The notes beneath the pieces are model-generated. The model did no database searches. It saw nothing but the letters and a program-made list of their open reading frames with translations, and was not told the origin of the DNA. Made by a program: the position numbers and the translations under genes. From Acidimicrobiales bacterium (GTDB lineage Bacteria > Actinomycetota > Acidimicrobiia > Acidimicrobiales > Bog-793): a DNA stretch of 51,356 nucleotides. This document shows positions 1-11,652 of the stretch, piece after piece; within the stretch, counting starts at the first letter, position 1; the number at the start of each line of letters is the position of its first letter. The stretch is from the NCBI GenBank assembly GCA_035533595.1, contig DATLTN010000045.1, forward strand, positions 1 to 51,356. The letters run 5' to 3'.

Positions 1-534
1 CCCGCCGCCACCCTGAGCCTGGGACCTGTAGTACTCCTCGTGGAAGGTCGTGTTCTCCGTCGAGAACTCCTTTCCGGCGAACTGCTTGAAGAGGCCCCAA
101 GCTTTTGGATACCGGAGGGGATCGCTCATCATCTCGCTCAACAACGTGGCCTGATTGTCGGACAGGTTGCCGCTGTGAGGTTCGAAGATGTCCTCGTTGC
201 TGGCCTTCTTCTTTCCGAAGAGGCTCAGAGGCTGAACGGCGATCATTTGGTTTGCCGCAAGAGCCGTGGTGACGGCCTGGTTGCCCGCGCTCCGCTGTAG
301 GCGCTGGATCACCTGTGCTGGCGCCAGGTTCGAGAGGACCCCATCTCTGACGAACCGCGACGCGGCCAGTCCGTTCGCATCGGGCTCACGACGCCACAGA
401 GGCTCGCGCCGCTGGGAAGAGAGCATTCTCTGCGACCGAAGCTGCATTATGGCTGTCGCAATCTGTCGAAGTCGGAGCGAAGCGAAGCGAACAGTAGTCC
501 CGACACCCGACGGCGCGCGTTGCGAAGCGGTCAT
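1..534 (-). CDS. Partial gene: LQRxAGN-motif protein with RGS-like domain (C-terminus beyond left edge)
   Basis: The minus-strand frame stays open to position 1, so the stop codon lies outside the window. From the ATG at 534 the product carries LQRSAGNQAV about 80 residues in, preceded by APAQVIQR. This resembles the short LQRxAGNxAV signature found at the N-terminus of many actinobacterial DUF4157-type proteins, some linked to contractile injection systems or secreted toxins. About 60 residues later come LFKQFAGKEFSTEN and FHEEYYRS, which resemble the central helices of RGS domains (F..FL..EFS.EN..FW...E.Y). A Gly run begins at the edge. The start is uncertain: 534 has AGGA 6 bases upstream, but ATGs at 447 and 426 are also possible, and the frame is open upstream to about 930. 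G+C here is roughly 55-65 % by hand count, clearly below the neighbours, which suggests acquired DNA. The RGS call rests on motif resemblance only. Confidence 0.6.
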   Translation of the reverse strand, partial: MTASQRAPSGVGTTVRFASLRLRQIATAIMQLRSQRMLSSQRREPLWRREPDANGLAASRFVRDGVLSNLAPAQVIQRLQRSAGNQAVTTALAANQMIAVQPLSLFGKKKASNEDIFEPHSGNLSDNQATLLSEMMSDPLRYPKAWGLFKQFAGKEFSTENTTFHEEYYRSQAQGGGG

Positions 535-970
535 CGTTGGTCCTACGGCACACCGCCTGGGACCTGGCTCAAATCCGCAGCCCGCATAACGAGAACTTCC
601 ACGCTCATGTTCGGACATAGGCCTGATCTGGGGCCGACTATCCCAGTACGGGACGGGGCCGCACCGAATGCTCGGCCAAAACCCTCTGAGCCGACAGGTC
701 GGCGGCGCCGGATTCGGCGTTCCGCGCTTCATCGCGTGTCCCAGAACACGCGGTCGATCGATCACCCAGACTCGCCCCCATGCGCCGTTACACCTGTAAT
801 CCTGGCGAGCTCGGCTCACCCGATCGAAGCGCCGACGAGGGGTCATTCGGCCACACGTGCATGCCGACCGGCCGGGCCGTGCGAGCACAGGGCGGCGCGC
901 AACGACGGTCCGCGGACTCGGGCGCAGTCACTGCCGGCCGTCATCGACCATCCCGGTCGGGGTGGGGCGC
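535..970. other. Gene-free stretch between the left-edge gene and gatB
   Basis: No convincing gene is visible. The minus frame of the left-edge gene remains open here to about 930, but its translation has no recognisable protein character. Two short symmetric elements stand out: the perfect palindrome GCCGACAGGTCGGC (690-703, two-base centre) and CGCCGGATTCGGCG (707-719 region, 5-bp stem, 4-base loop). No tRNA, transposase or clear attachment repeat was found. The stretch marks the passage from lower-G+C DNA on the left to the G+C-rich core starting at gatB. Confidence 0.5.
690..703. repeat. Short palindrome GCCGAC-AG-GTCGGC
   Basis: The two 6-base arms are perfect reverse complements around a 2-base centre. 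It lies in the gene-free stretch upstream of the left-edge gene and downstream of gatB. It could be an operator or part of a weak terminator with the adjacent CGCCG/CGGCG hairpin, but no T-run follows. Chance occurrence in G+C-rich DNA is quite possible. Confidence 0.3.
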
Positions 971-2392
971 TCAGCGGGCCTTTCGTGCCTCGAAGGCCTC
1001 GGCGACGAGCTTGCCGTTGGCCTGGCCCTTGGTGCGCCGCATCACCTGGCCGAGGAGGAACTGCGCGACCTTCAGATCACCTTCCTGGTAACGGGCCCAC
1101 TCGGCGGGGTTCTCAGCGATCACCGCGTCGACCTCACCGTCGAGAGCATCGGCGCCGAGGCTCACGATTCCAAGCCGCTCTACGACCTCCGTCGGCGAAC
1201 CCCCGGACTCGAGGAGCTCGGCGAGGACCGCTTTCGCCTGGGTCGCGCCGAGCTGCCCGCTGTGCTCGAGCCCGATCAGCTCGGCGAAGGACGCGGCGGG
1301 GAGCGCCCGCGCTTTGTCGGGGTGCGCCGCCGCCTCATTGGCCGCGCGAGCGAGCGCCAGGCGACCGTCGGCCCCCCCGTCGATCGCCGCCACGACGAGG
1401 TCGTCGAGGGCCAGGTTCACGACTGTGACGACCTGATCGGCGTCCGCCCCGGGGAGGCGCTCGCGCAGCCGAGCCCGCCGGGCCGCCGGCAACAGTGGCA
1501 GCGCCGCCCGCAGCGCCTCGATCTCCCCGGTCGTCGGGACGAGGGGAACGAGGTCGGGCTCGGGGAAGTAGCGGTAGTCGTCCGCGTCCTCCTTGGAGCG
1601 CAACGAGTGCGTCATCTGCTCCGCCTCGTTCCAGTGACGCGTCTCCTGCTTCACCCGCCCGCCGGAGGTGATGAGGGCGATCTGGCGCTCGGCCTCGTGC
1701 TCGATCGCCAGGCCGAGCGAGCGCAGCGAGTTGAGGTTCTTGACCTCACAGCGCGTGCCGAAGGCCTCCGTCCCGGCGGGGCGGACCGAGACGTTGGCGT
1801 CGACGCGCAGCGAGCCCTCCTCCATCCGTCCGTCGGAGGCGCCGGTCGCGACGAGGATCGAGCGCAGCTCGCTCACGTAGGCGCGCGCCCCCTCGGAGCT
1901 GCGCAGGTCGGGGGCGGAGACGATCTCGACGAGCGGGACGCCGGCGCGGTTGTAGTCGACGAGCGAGTAGTCGGCGCCGTGGATCCGCCCGCCGCCGCCG
2001 ACGTGGGTGGACTTGCCCGTGTCCTCCTCGATGTGTGCGCGCACGATGCCGACCACGGAGCCGTCGGGGAGCTCGATCCGGCCGTCGATGTTGATCGGAA
2101 TGTCGTACTGGCTGACCTGGTAGTCCTTCGGCATGTCGGGATAGAAGTAGTTCTTCCGGTGGAAGATCGAGGGCACCACCCGGCAGCCGAGCGCGAGGCC
2201 GATGCACATCGCGTACTCGACGGCGCGCGCGTTCAGCACCGGGAGCGAACCCGGCAGGCCGAGGCAGACGGGGCAGATGTTGGTGTTCGGCTCGTCCCCG
2301 AAGGCGTTCGGGCAGGAGCAGAAGAGCTTGGTCAGCGTCTGCAACTCGCAGTGAACCTCGAGGCCGACGACGAGCTCCCAGTCGCTGTTCAT
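971..2392 (-). CDS. gatB: Aspartyl/glutamyl-tRNA amidotransferase subunit B
   Basis: GatB (473 aa) is the tRNA-binding, kinase-like subunit of GatCAB. The complex amidates Glu-tRNA(Gln) and Asp-tRNA(Asn) using ammonia from GatA. The start [17 protein letters not shown] and the blocks [43 protein letters not shown] and [14 protein letters not shown] are classic GatB cradle-domain sequence. The last ~150 residues form the helical and YqeY-like tail, ending [20 protein letters not shown]. Length is normal for the family. The ATG at 2392 overlaps the gatA stop (ATGA), so translation is probably coupled. It is the last gene of the gatC-gatA-gatB run. Confidence 0.97.
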   Translation of the reverse strand: MNSDWELVVGLEVHCELQTLTKLFCSCPNAFGDEPNTNICPVCLGLPGSLPVLNARAVEYAMCIGLALGCRVVPSIFHRKNYFYPDMPKDYQVSQYDIPINIDGRIELPDGSVVGIVRAHIEEDTGKSTHVGGGGRIHGADYSLVDYNRAGVPLVEIVSAPDLRSSEGARAYVSELRSILVATGASDGRMEEGSLRVDANVSVRPAGTEAFGTRCEVKNLNSLRSLGLAIEHEAERQIALITSGGRVKQETRHWNEAEQMTHSLRSKEDADDYRYFPEPDLVPLVPTTGEIEALRAALPLLPAARRARLRERLPGADADQVVTVVNLALDDLVVAAIDGGADGRLALARAANEAAAHPDKARALPAASFAELIGLEHSGQLGATQAKAVLAELLESGGSPTEVVERLGIVSLGADALDGEVDAVIAENPAEWARYQEGDLKVAQFLLGQVMRRTKGQANGKLVAEAFEARKAR

Positions 2393-3855
2393 CGCGCCCC
2401 GACCGCGACCGGGCCGCGCGCCGCCGGGTCGGCCGCCTCCTCGAGCGCCGCGGCGGCGCGGAAGAGGGTCGCCTCGGAGAGCGCGGGGCCGAGCACCTGC
2501 ACGCCGACCGGGAGCTCCTCCTCGCCGAGCGCGTACGGGACGCTCACCGCCGGGTGGCCGGCCAGGTTGGAGGGGATCGTGTAGAGGTCCGAGAGGTACA
2601 TCTGCAGGGGGTCCGCGGTCTTCTCGCCGAAGGCGAAGGCGACCGAGGGCGCCGTCGGGGCGAGGAGGACGTCGAAGCGCTCGTAGGCGGCGCTGAAGGC
2701 GCGCGAGACGAGCGTCCGCACCCGCTGCGCCTGGGAGTAGTAGGCGTCGCAGTAGCCGGCGGAGAGGACGTAGGTGCCGAGCATGATGCGGCGCTTCACC
2801 TCCGGCCCGAAGCCGGCGGCGCGGGTGCGGGCGTTCATCTCCTCGACGCCCGGCGCGTCGACGCGCAGGCCGTAGCGGACGCCGTCGTAGCGGGAGAGGT
2901 TGGAGGAGGCCTCCGCCGGGGCGATGAGGTAGTAGGCGGCGAGGCCGTTCATCAGCTCGGGGAGGGCGACCTCGGCCACCTCGGCCCCCGCCGCGGCGAG
3001 GGACTCGGCCGCCCGGCGCAGCGCGGCCTGCGTGCGGGGGCTCGCGTCGGGGAGGAAGTCCGAGATCACGCCCACCCGCAGGCCGCCGACGCCGGCAGAG
3101 AGGCCGCCGACGATCGTGGGCGCCGGCGCGGGCAGCGAGGTGGAGTCCATCTTGTCGTGGCCGGCGATCACCTCGAGGAGGGACGCCGCGTCGGCGACGG
3201 TGCAGGCGAAGGGGCCGATCTGGTCGAGCGAGCTGGCGAAGGCGACGAGGCCGTAGCGGCTCACGAGGCCGTAGGTCGGCTTCATCCCGACGACCCCGCA
3301 GAGCGAGGCGGGCTGGCGGATCGACCCGCCGGTGTCCGAGCCGAGGGCGAGCGGCACGAGGCCGGCGGCCACCGCCGCGGCCGAGCCCCCCGACGAGCCG
3401 CCCGGGACGCGGCTCGTGTCCCAGGGGTTGCGGGTCGGCCCGAAGGCGGAGTTCTCCGTCGAGGAGCCCATCGCGAACTCGTCGAGGTTGGTCTTGCCGA
3501 CGACGACGGCGCCCGCGGCGCGCACCCGCTGCACGACGGTCGCGTCGTACGGCGGGAGCCACCCCTCGAGGATGCGGGACGAGCAGGTGGTCGCGACGCC
3601 GCGCGTGCAGAGGTTGTCCTTCAGCGCGATCGGCACCCCGGCGAGGGGGCCGGGGTCCTCGCCGGCGGCGACGCGGGCGTCGACCGCCTCCGCCTCGGCG
3701 AGCGCCCGCTCCGCGGTCACCTCGTTGAAGCAGTGGAGCTCCTCCTCGCGCGCCGCGACGGCGGCGAGCGCCTCCTCGGCGACGGCGCGCGCGCTGCGGC
3801 TCCCGGCGCGCACCTCCGCGGCGATCGCGAGCGCCTGCGAGCTCGGCGCGCTCAC
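2389..3855 (-). CDS. gatA: Aspartyl/glutamyl-tRNA amidotransferase subunit A
   Basis: GatA (488 aa) is the amidase subunit that hydrolyses glutamine and passes ammonia to GatB. The amidase-signature triad is intact: Lys79 in ALKDNLC, Ser154 in PGGSSGGS and Ser178 in [13 protein letters not shown], at the same numbers as in the Staphylococcus GatA structure. The glycine-rich signature continues [12 protein letters not shown]. Length is typical. It overlaps gatC (start side) and gatB (stop side) by four bases each, so the three subunits should be made together. Presence of GatCAB implies that this organism makes Gln-tRNA and/or Asn-tRNA by the indirect route. Confidence 0.98.
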   Translation of the reverse strand: MSAPSSQALAIAAEVRAGSRSARAVAEEALAAVAAREEELHCFNEVTAERALAEAEAVDARVAAGEDPGPLAGVPIALKDNLCTRGVATTCSSRILEGWLPPYDATVVQRVRAAGAVVVGKTNLDEFAMGSSTENSAFGPTRNPWDTSRVPGGSSGGSAAAVAAGLVPLALGSDTGGSIRQPASLCGVVGMKPTYGLVSRYGLVAFASSLDQIGPFACTVADAASLLEVIAGHDKMDSTSLPAPAPTIVGGLSAGVGGLRVGVISDFLPDASPRTQAALRRAAESLAAAGAEVAEVALPELMNGLAAYYLIAPAEASSNLSRYDGVRYGLRVDAPGVEEMNARTRAAGFGPEVKRRIMLGTYVLSAGYCDAYYSQAQRVRTLVSRAFSAAYERFDVLLAPTAPSVAFAFGEKTADPLQMYLSDLYTIPSNLAGHPAVSVPYALGEEELPVGVQVLGPALSEATLFRAAAALEEAADPAARGPVAVGAR

Positions 3856-4154
3856 GGCTCCTCCGCGAGGATGCGCGGCACCCGGAAGCGTCCCCGCTCC
3901 GCGGCCGGCGCTGCCGCGAGCACCTCGTCGCGGTCGAGCGAGGGGCCGACCTCGTCGGGGCGCAGGACGTTCTGCAGGGGGAGCGGGTGGTGCATCGGCG
4001 GAAGATCGGCGATGTCGAGCTCGCGGAGCGCGTCGACGTGGTCAAGGACGGCGGAGAGCTGCTCCGCGAAGGTCACGAGCTCCTCCTCGGAGAGCGCGAG
4101 GCGCGCCAGCGAAGCGATGTGCGTGACCTCCTCGCGGCCGAGGTGCTCGGCCAT
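3852..4154 (-). CDS. gatC: Aspartyl/glutamyl-tRNA amidotransferase subunit C
   Basis: GatC (100 aa) is the small subunit that wraps round and stabilises the GatA-GatB interface. [18 protein letters not shown] at the N-terminus and the [21 protein letters not shown] segment are diagnostic, and size is normal. Its ATG (4154) overlaps the stop of the upstream esterase by one base (TGATG), and its own stop overlaps the gatA start. It is therefore embedded in a four-gene coupled run. Confidence 0.96.
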   Translation of the reverse strand: MAEHLGREEVTHIASLARLALSEEELVTFAEQLSAVLDHVDALRELDIADLPPMHHPLPLQNVLRPDEVGPSLDRDEVLAAAPAAERGRFRVPRILAEEP

Positions 4155-4915
4155 CAGGCGGCCGTCACCTTCTGCGCGAAGGCCACCGCCCGCGCCTCGA
4201 GCTCGGAGGCGTCCTCGTCGAGCGTGGCGACGTGGAAGCTGTGCTCGAGGAAGACCCGTTCGAAGGGGCCGGCGACGTGACCCTCGACAAAGTCACCGCC
4301 CGAGGGAGGGACGACGTGGTCGACGCGCGAGCTGAACAGCAGCACCGGGCAGGTGACCTCGCCGAGGCGGCCGGCGAAGTCCTGCAGCGCCTCGGCCAGA
4401 GAGAGGAGCGGGGCGATGGGGGTCTCGTCGTAGCCGCCACCGGAGGGGCCCGCACGGGCGATGTCCGAGCCGATGCTCGGGAACGACCGCTGCCCGGTGG
4501 CGAGCGCCTGGCCGAGGAGGGCGAGGAAGCTCGCCGCCGGGGGCTCGACGAAGGGGTTGACGAGGATGATCCCGGCGACCTCGGGGTGGCGGGCGGCGAG
4601 CTCGCAGGCGAGCGCGCCCCCCATCGAGAGGCCGGCGACGATCACCCGCTCACACGCCGAGGCGAGGGCGAGGAACTCCTCGTCGGCGGCCTGCACCCAG
4701 TCTGAATAGCTCGTCTCGGCGAGCTCCGCGGGGGTCGTCCCGTGGCCGGGGAGGACCGGCAGCTCGACGCGGAAGCCCGCGTTCGCGAAGGCCTCGGCGA
4801 GGGGGCGCATCGAGCGGGGAGAGCCGGTGAAGCCGTGCAGCACGAGGACGCCGTCGACTCCGTTCGTCGCCGAGAAGGCGCGGCTCGCCTCGTCCTCGTC
4901 GCCCTCGGCCACCAT
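4154..4915 (-). CDS. Alpha/beta hydrolase, Est30/monoglyceride-lipase type
   Basis: The 253-aa protein has an alpha/beta-hydrolase core: the oxyanion loop VLHGFTGSP, the nucleophile elbow GLSMGG, the acid in SSRVDHVVPP and the histidine in EHSFHVATLDED. The last motif and the short cap resemble Geobacillus Est30 carboxylesterase and bacterial monoacylglycerol lipases, which cleave short esters or monoglycerides. It starts the run leading into gatC-gatA-gatB and overlaps gatC by one base. It has no signal peptide, so it should be cytoplasmic. Physiological substrate is unknown, and the link to tRNA amidation is probably only positional. Confidence 0.85.
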   Translation of the reverse strand: MVAEGDEDEASRAFSATNGVDGVLVLHGFTGSPRSMRPLAEAFANAGFRVELPVLPGHGTTPAELAETSYSDWVQAADEEFLALASACERVIVAGLSMGGALACELAARHPEVAGIILVNPFVEPPAASFLALLGQALATGQRSFPSIGSDIARAGPSGGGYDETPIAPLLSLAEALQDFAGRLGEVTCPVLLFSSRVDHVVPPSGGDFVEGHVAGPFERVFLEHSFHVATLDEDASELEARAVAFAQKVTAA

Positions 4916-4993
4916 CTGCTCAATCTACCCAGCCCGGGTCGGGGCGCCGGGCGCCGTTAGTGTCGGTCTGGACGCGAGGAAACGGGGACGACG

Positions 4994-5395
4994 GTGGCGC
5001 GCTACGTGTTCTTGAGCCTGGAATGGATCGCCGCTGCGAAGGCGCTGCAGGCAGACGCCGGCGAGGAGCCGGCGACGGTGACGCTGCAGATGAACCTCGT
5101 CGTCGAGGAGGTCCCCTTCGGCGAGGGGACCCTCGACGCCCACCTCGACACCACCTCCGGCGCCCTCGACATCGACCTCGGCCACCTCGAGCGCGCCGAC
5201 GTGCGCGTGCTGCTCGACTACGAGACGGCCAAGCGGGTCCTCGTCGACCAGGACGCGGAGGCGGCGATGAGCGCCTTCATGGCCGGCAAGGTACGGGTCG
5301 AGGGGGACATGACCAAGCTCCTCACCTACCAGGCGACGCCGCCGAACGAGCGCCAGCAGGCGCTCGCCGACGCGGTGCGGGAGATCACCGCCTGA
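4994..5395 (+). CDS. SCP2 sterol-transfer-like domain protein
   Basis: This 133-aa protein consists of one SCP2-like domain. Features include the strand block VTLQMNLVVEEVPFGEGTLDAHLDT, the central YETAKRVLVDQDAEAAMSAFMAGKVRVEGDMTKLL and an amphipathic C-terminal helix. The phrase GKVRVEGDMTKLL is the most conserved part of bacterial SCP2-domain proteins, which bind lipid-like ligands. The chosen GTG at 4994 follows a purine-rich GAGGAAACGGGG. It is divergent from the esterase/gat run and convergent with the kinase gene, four bases apart. The ligand cannot be told from sequence. Confidence 0.8.
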   Translation: MARYVFLSLEWIAAAKALQADAGEEPATVTLQMNLVVEEVPFGEGTLDAHLDTTSGALDIDLGHLERADVRVLLDYETAKRVLVDQDAEAAMSAFMAGKVRVEGDMTKLLTYQATPPNERQQALADAVREITA

Positions 5396-5399
5396 GCGC

Positions 5400-7298
5400 T
5401 CAGGCGGCGTAGAGGGTGATCGCGCTCCCCGGGTTGACCTGGCTCCCCGGCGCCGGGTCGGTGGTCGTCGCCTGGGTCGCGAAGGGCGGTCCGACGACCT
5501 CGTTGACGTTCAGGCCCGCGGCCTGCAGCGTGGCCACCGCGTCGGAGATGGAGTCGCCGACGACCGGGGGGACCGTGACGAGCTGCGGCCCCTTGCTCAC
5601 GAGCACCTGCACGGTGGCGCCGACGGGCACCCCGCCGCTCCCCTCCGCCGGCGTGGTCGAGATCACCTCGTTGCGCGCCACCGTCGAGGAGTAGTCGCGG
5701 CTCATCACCGGCACGAGGCGCAGTGCCGTGAGCGCCTGCTTGGCCGCCGCCCAGGTGTCACCGCCGAGCTGGGGGATGGTGCGCGGGCTCGGGCCGAGGG
5801 AGACGACGAGACGGACGCTGTGGCCCGGGACGCGGCTCCCCTTGGCGGGGCTCTGCACGATGACGATGCCCTTCGTCACCGTCTCGGAGTACGCGTGTGC
5901 GACCACCGGCACGAAGTGAGCGGCGGTCACCGCCTGCTCGGCGGTGGCGGCCGGCTTGGACTCGACGAGCGGGACGGCGACGGGGCGGGGCCCCGCCGAG
6001 AGGGCGACGTCGACGACCGCCCCCTTGCCGAGGCGCGCCCCCGCACCCGGCCGCAGCGAGAGCACCTCGCCGGCGGCGACCGTCGGCGAGTACGCCTTGC
6101 CGGTGACGTGCAGACGGAGCCCCGCGCTCGTCGCGCGGGTCGTGGCCGCGGGGAGCGGGAGGCCGGCGAGGGCGGGGACGACGTGGTTGTAGAGCACGTC
6201 GCGGCGCACGAAGAAGGCACCGCCGGCGAGCAGCGCGAGCGCCACGACGAGGGCGAGCGCCCGCCGCCCCCAGTGGCGGTGGCGGAGGGCGGGCTCCGCG
6301 CCGCCGCGACCCGCGGCGGGCGCGAAGCCGTGCTCGGTGCGGTCGTCGAGGTCGTAGAGCACGGGACGGGGCCCGACCCCCGTGAGTGTGCCCGTCGCGG
6401 GGGCGTGCAGCCGCGCCGGCCGCGGCAGCGCGCTCGTCGTGGTCGCCTCGCGGACCGGCAGCCGCGGCGGCCGGCCGAGGCCGATGAGCAGGGTGTCGAA
6501 CTCCACCGCGAGCTCGGCCGCGTCGAGGCGGGCGAGCGGGTCCGAGATCGTCGCCTGCGCGAGCAGGGGGTAGAGGGGGCCGAGGCCGGCCGCCGGGGGG
6601 AGGCGCGCGCCGACGCGGGCGCGCAACGTGCCGAGGGTGCTGTCGCCGCGAAAGGGGACGTCGCCGGTGACCGCCTCGTAGAGGACGAGGGCGAGCGAGT
6701 AGACGTCCGAGCGGCCGTCGAGCGCCTTGCCCTCGGCCTGCTCCGAGGAGGCGTAGCGGGCGGTGCCGAGCACCGCGCCGGCGGGCTCGGTCCACGCCGC
6801 GTCGGCGAGGGCGCGGGCGAGGCCGAAGTCGGCGACCCGGACGACCCCCTCCTCGTCGAAGAGGAGGTTGGCGGGCTTCACGTCGCGGTGCACGAGGCCC
6901 CGGCGGTGCGCGTGCGCGAGGCCGCGCGCCGCCGCGGCGCCCACCTCGGCCGCCTGGGCGGGGCTGAGCAGCAGGCCGTCGTCGAGGAGGTCACGGAGGC
7001 TGCCGCCGGGGAGGTACTCGAGCACGAGGAAGGGCTCGCCCTCCTCCCACCCCCAGTCGTAGAGACGGACGAGGTTGGCGTGGCTCAGCGCCGCGACGGC
7101 CTGCGCCTCGGCGCGGAAGCGGCGGAGGAAGGCCTCGTCGCCACCGAGCCCGGGATGGAGGAGCTTCAGCGCCACGACGCGCCCGAGACGAAGGTCGGTC
7201 GCCCGGTAGACGTGCGCCGAGGCTCCCGTGCCGAGCGCGCCGTCTAGGCGGTAGCGGCCGGCGAGGACCCGGCCGAGCTGGTCCGTGATGGTCGACAT
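5400..7298 (-). CDS. PASTA-domain Ser/Thr protein kinase (PknB/StkP type)
   Basis: A 632-aa transmembrane eukaryotic-like kinase. The kinase domain (about 15-270) has GTGASAHVY, Lys45, HRDVKPANLL (Asp139) and DFGLA (Asp157); the usual APE-type motif reads ASSEQ instead of ASPEQ. A juxtamembrane segment leads to one membrane helix near 347-365 and about four extracellular PASTA repeats to the C-terminus. Such kinases sense muropeptides or lipid II and phosphorylate cell-wall and division proteins. I start at ATG 7298 (MSTITDQLGRVLAGRY); a TTG four codons upstream is the alternative. It lies alone between the convergent SCP2 gene and ligA, not next to ftsW/pbpA/PP2C as in many actinobacteria, so it may be a secondary kinase. 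Confidence 0.93.
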   Translation of the reverse strand: MSTITDQLGRVLAGRYRLDGALGTGASAHVYRATDLRLGRVVALKLLHPGLGGDEAFLRRFRAEAQAVAALSHANLVRLYDWGWEEGEPFLVLEYLPGGSLRDLLDDGLLLSPAQAAEVGAAAARGLAHAHRRGLVHRDVKPANLLFDEEGVVRVADFGLARALADAAWTEPAGAVLGTARYASSEQAEGKALDGRSDVYSLALVLYEAVTGDVPFRGDSTLGTLRARVGARLPPAAGLGPLYPLLAQATISDPLARLDAAELAVEFDTLLIGLGRPPRLPVREATTTSALPRPARLHAPATGTLTGVGPRPVLYDLDDRTEHGFAPAAGRGGAEPALRHRHWGRRALALVVALALLAGGAFFVRRDVLYNHVVPALAGLPLPAATTRATSAGLRLHVTGKAYSPTVAAGEVLSLRPGAGARLGKGAVVDVALSAGPRPVAVPLVESKPAATAEQAVTAAHFVPVVAHAYSETVTKGIVIVQSPAKGSRVPGHSVRLVVSLGPSPRTIPQLGGDTWAAAKQALTALRLVPVMSRDYSSTVARNEVISTTPAEGSGGVPVGATVQVLVSKGPQLVTVPPVVGDSISDAVATLQAAGLNVNEVVGPPFATQATTTDPAPGSQVNPGSAITLYAA

Positions 7299-7371
7299 AG
7301 GCCGCCGCAATGCTACCGCGGGGCTGTGGACAAAGTGATAGGCGTTACTCTTGTTGCACAGAGCGGGGCGT

Positions 7372-10499
<3,128 letters not shown>

Positions 10500-10502
10500 C
10501 GC

Positions 10503-11648
10503 TCAATTCTCCCCCGCCGCGCCGACACCGCGGGTGAGACGGCGGTGCGCGCGGCCGACGGCGGCGGCGGCGCGCTCGATGTCGGCCCGCGTCGTCGCCG
10601 CGCCGAGGCTGAAGCGCACCGCCCGGCGCGCCTCCTCGGTGGAGCGCCCCATCGCGAGCAACACGTGGCTCGCCTCGATCGCGCCCGCCGCGCAGGCCGC
10701 CCCCGCGGAGGCCGCGACCCCCTCCTCGTCGAGCAGCAGCAGCAGCTCCTCGGCCTCCGCGTCGGCGAAGACGAGGTGGCAGATCGAGGCGACGCGCTCC
10801 ACCTGGCTGCCGGTCTCGGTGACACCCGCGACCGTGCCGCGCACCGCGGCACCGAGGTCGTCGCGAAGCGCCGCGAGCGCCGCCGGCGCGGCGGTCGCCG
10901 CCGCGAGGCGCGCCGCCACGGCCATCCCGACGATGCCCGCGACGTTCTCGGTCCCGGCGCGCAGCGAGTCCTCCTGGCTGCCGCCGTCGATGAGCGGGCG
11001 GAGGCGCTCACGGGCCCCCTCGCGCACGACGAGCACGCCAACGCCCTTCGGTCCGCCGAACTTGTGGGCCGAGAAGCTGACGAGGTCGGGGGCGCCGAGC
11101 CGCTGCAGCGGGAGCAGCGGGAAGGCCTGCACCGCGTCGCAGTGGACGAGCGCCCGCGGCGCGCGGTCATGCACCGCCTCGGCCACGTCGGCGACCGGCT
11201 GGACGACCCCGGTCTCGTTGTTCACCGCCATCACCGAGCACAGCACGCCGTCGGGGCCGAGGAGGGCGGCGACCTCGGCGGGGTCGACGAGGCCGTCGCC
11301 GTCGACGGGTGCCGTCGTGGCGCCGACGCGGGCCGCGGCGCCGAGCACCGCGTGGTGCTCGACCGCGCTCACGACGACCGCCCCGGCGCGGGCCGCCGCG
11401 GCGCCCTTCACCGCGAGGTTGTCCGCCTCGGTGCCGCCCGAGGTGAAGACCACCTCCGACGCGGCACAGCCGAAGAGCTCGGCGAGCTGCTCGCGCGCCT
11501 CGTCGACTGCGCTGCGGACCTGCCGGGCGGCGCGGTGGCTGCTCGAGGGGTTGGCGAACTCGGCGCCGAGGAAGGGGAGCATCGCGGCGAGCGCCTCGGG
11601 GTGAAGCGGCGTGGTCGCCGCGTGGTCGAGGTAGCAGAGCGACGTCAT
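10503..11648 (-). CDS. Cysteine desulfurase, IscS/NifS family
   Basis: This 381-aa PLP enzyme turns cysteine into alanine and an enzyme-bound persulfide. The start YLDHAATTPLHP, the PLP lysine Lys196 in SFSAHKFGGPKG, and the persulfide cysteine Cys319 in SAGAACAAG are all present. The short loop around Cys319 (no long SufS-like segment) and the following IEASHVLLAMG point to the IscS/NifS class. It is followed by mnmA with only three bases between them, so tRNA thiolation is its likely main role. A more general Fe-S role is possible, since no isc/suf genes are in the window. Confidence 0.95.
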   Translation of the reverse strand: MTSLCYLDHAATTPLHPEALAAMLPFLGAEFANPSSSHRAARQVRSAVDEAREQLAELFGCAASEVVFTSGGTEADNLAVKGAAAARAGAVVVSAVEHHAVLGAAARVGATTAPVDGDGLVDPAEVAALLGPDGVLCSVMAVNNETGVVQPVADVAEAVHDRAPRALVHCDAVQAFPLLPLQRLGAPDLVSFSAHKFGGPKGVGVLVVREGARERLRPLIDGGSQEDSLRAGTENVAGIVGMAVAARLAAATAAPAALAALRDDLGAAVRGTVAGVTETGSQVERVASICHLVFADAEAEELLLLLDEEGVAASAGAACAAGAIEASHVLLAMGRSTEEARRAVRFSLGAATTRADIERAAAAVGRAHRRLTRGVGAAGEN

Positions 11649-11652
11649 CGGC

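Noticed and set aside
780-850. Possible tRNA or attachment site in the gene-free left stretch
   Set aside because: No acceptor or T-arm pairing could be built, and no matching repeat is present within the window.
535-930. Upstream extension of the left-edge gene
   Set aside because: The frame is open to about 930, but the translation (Cys, Trp, Arg and Pro rich) has no protein-like pattern and no good ribosome site; openness alone is weak evidence here.
2393-4045. A 1024-codon minus-strand frame that would extend gatB upstream across gatA and gatC
   Set aside because: The upstream part is an out-of-frame shadow of gatA; real GatB begins at [10 protein letters not shown] with an ATGA overlap, and its length is then normal.
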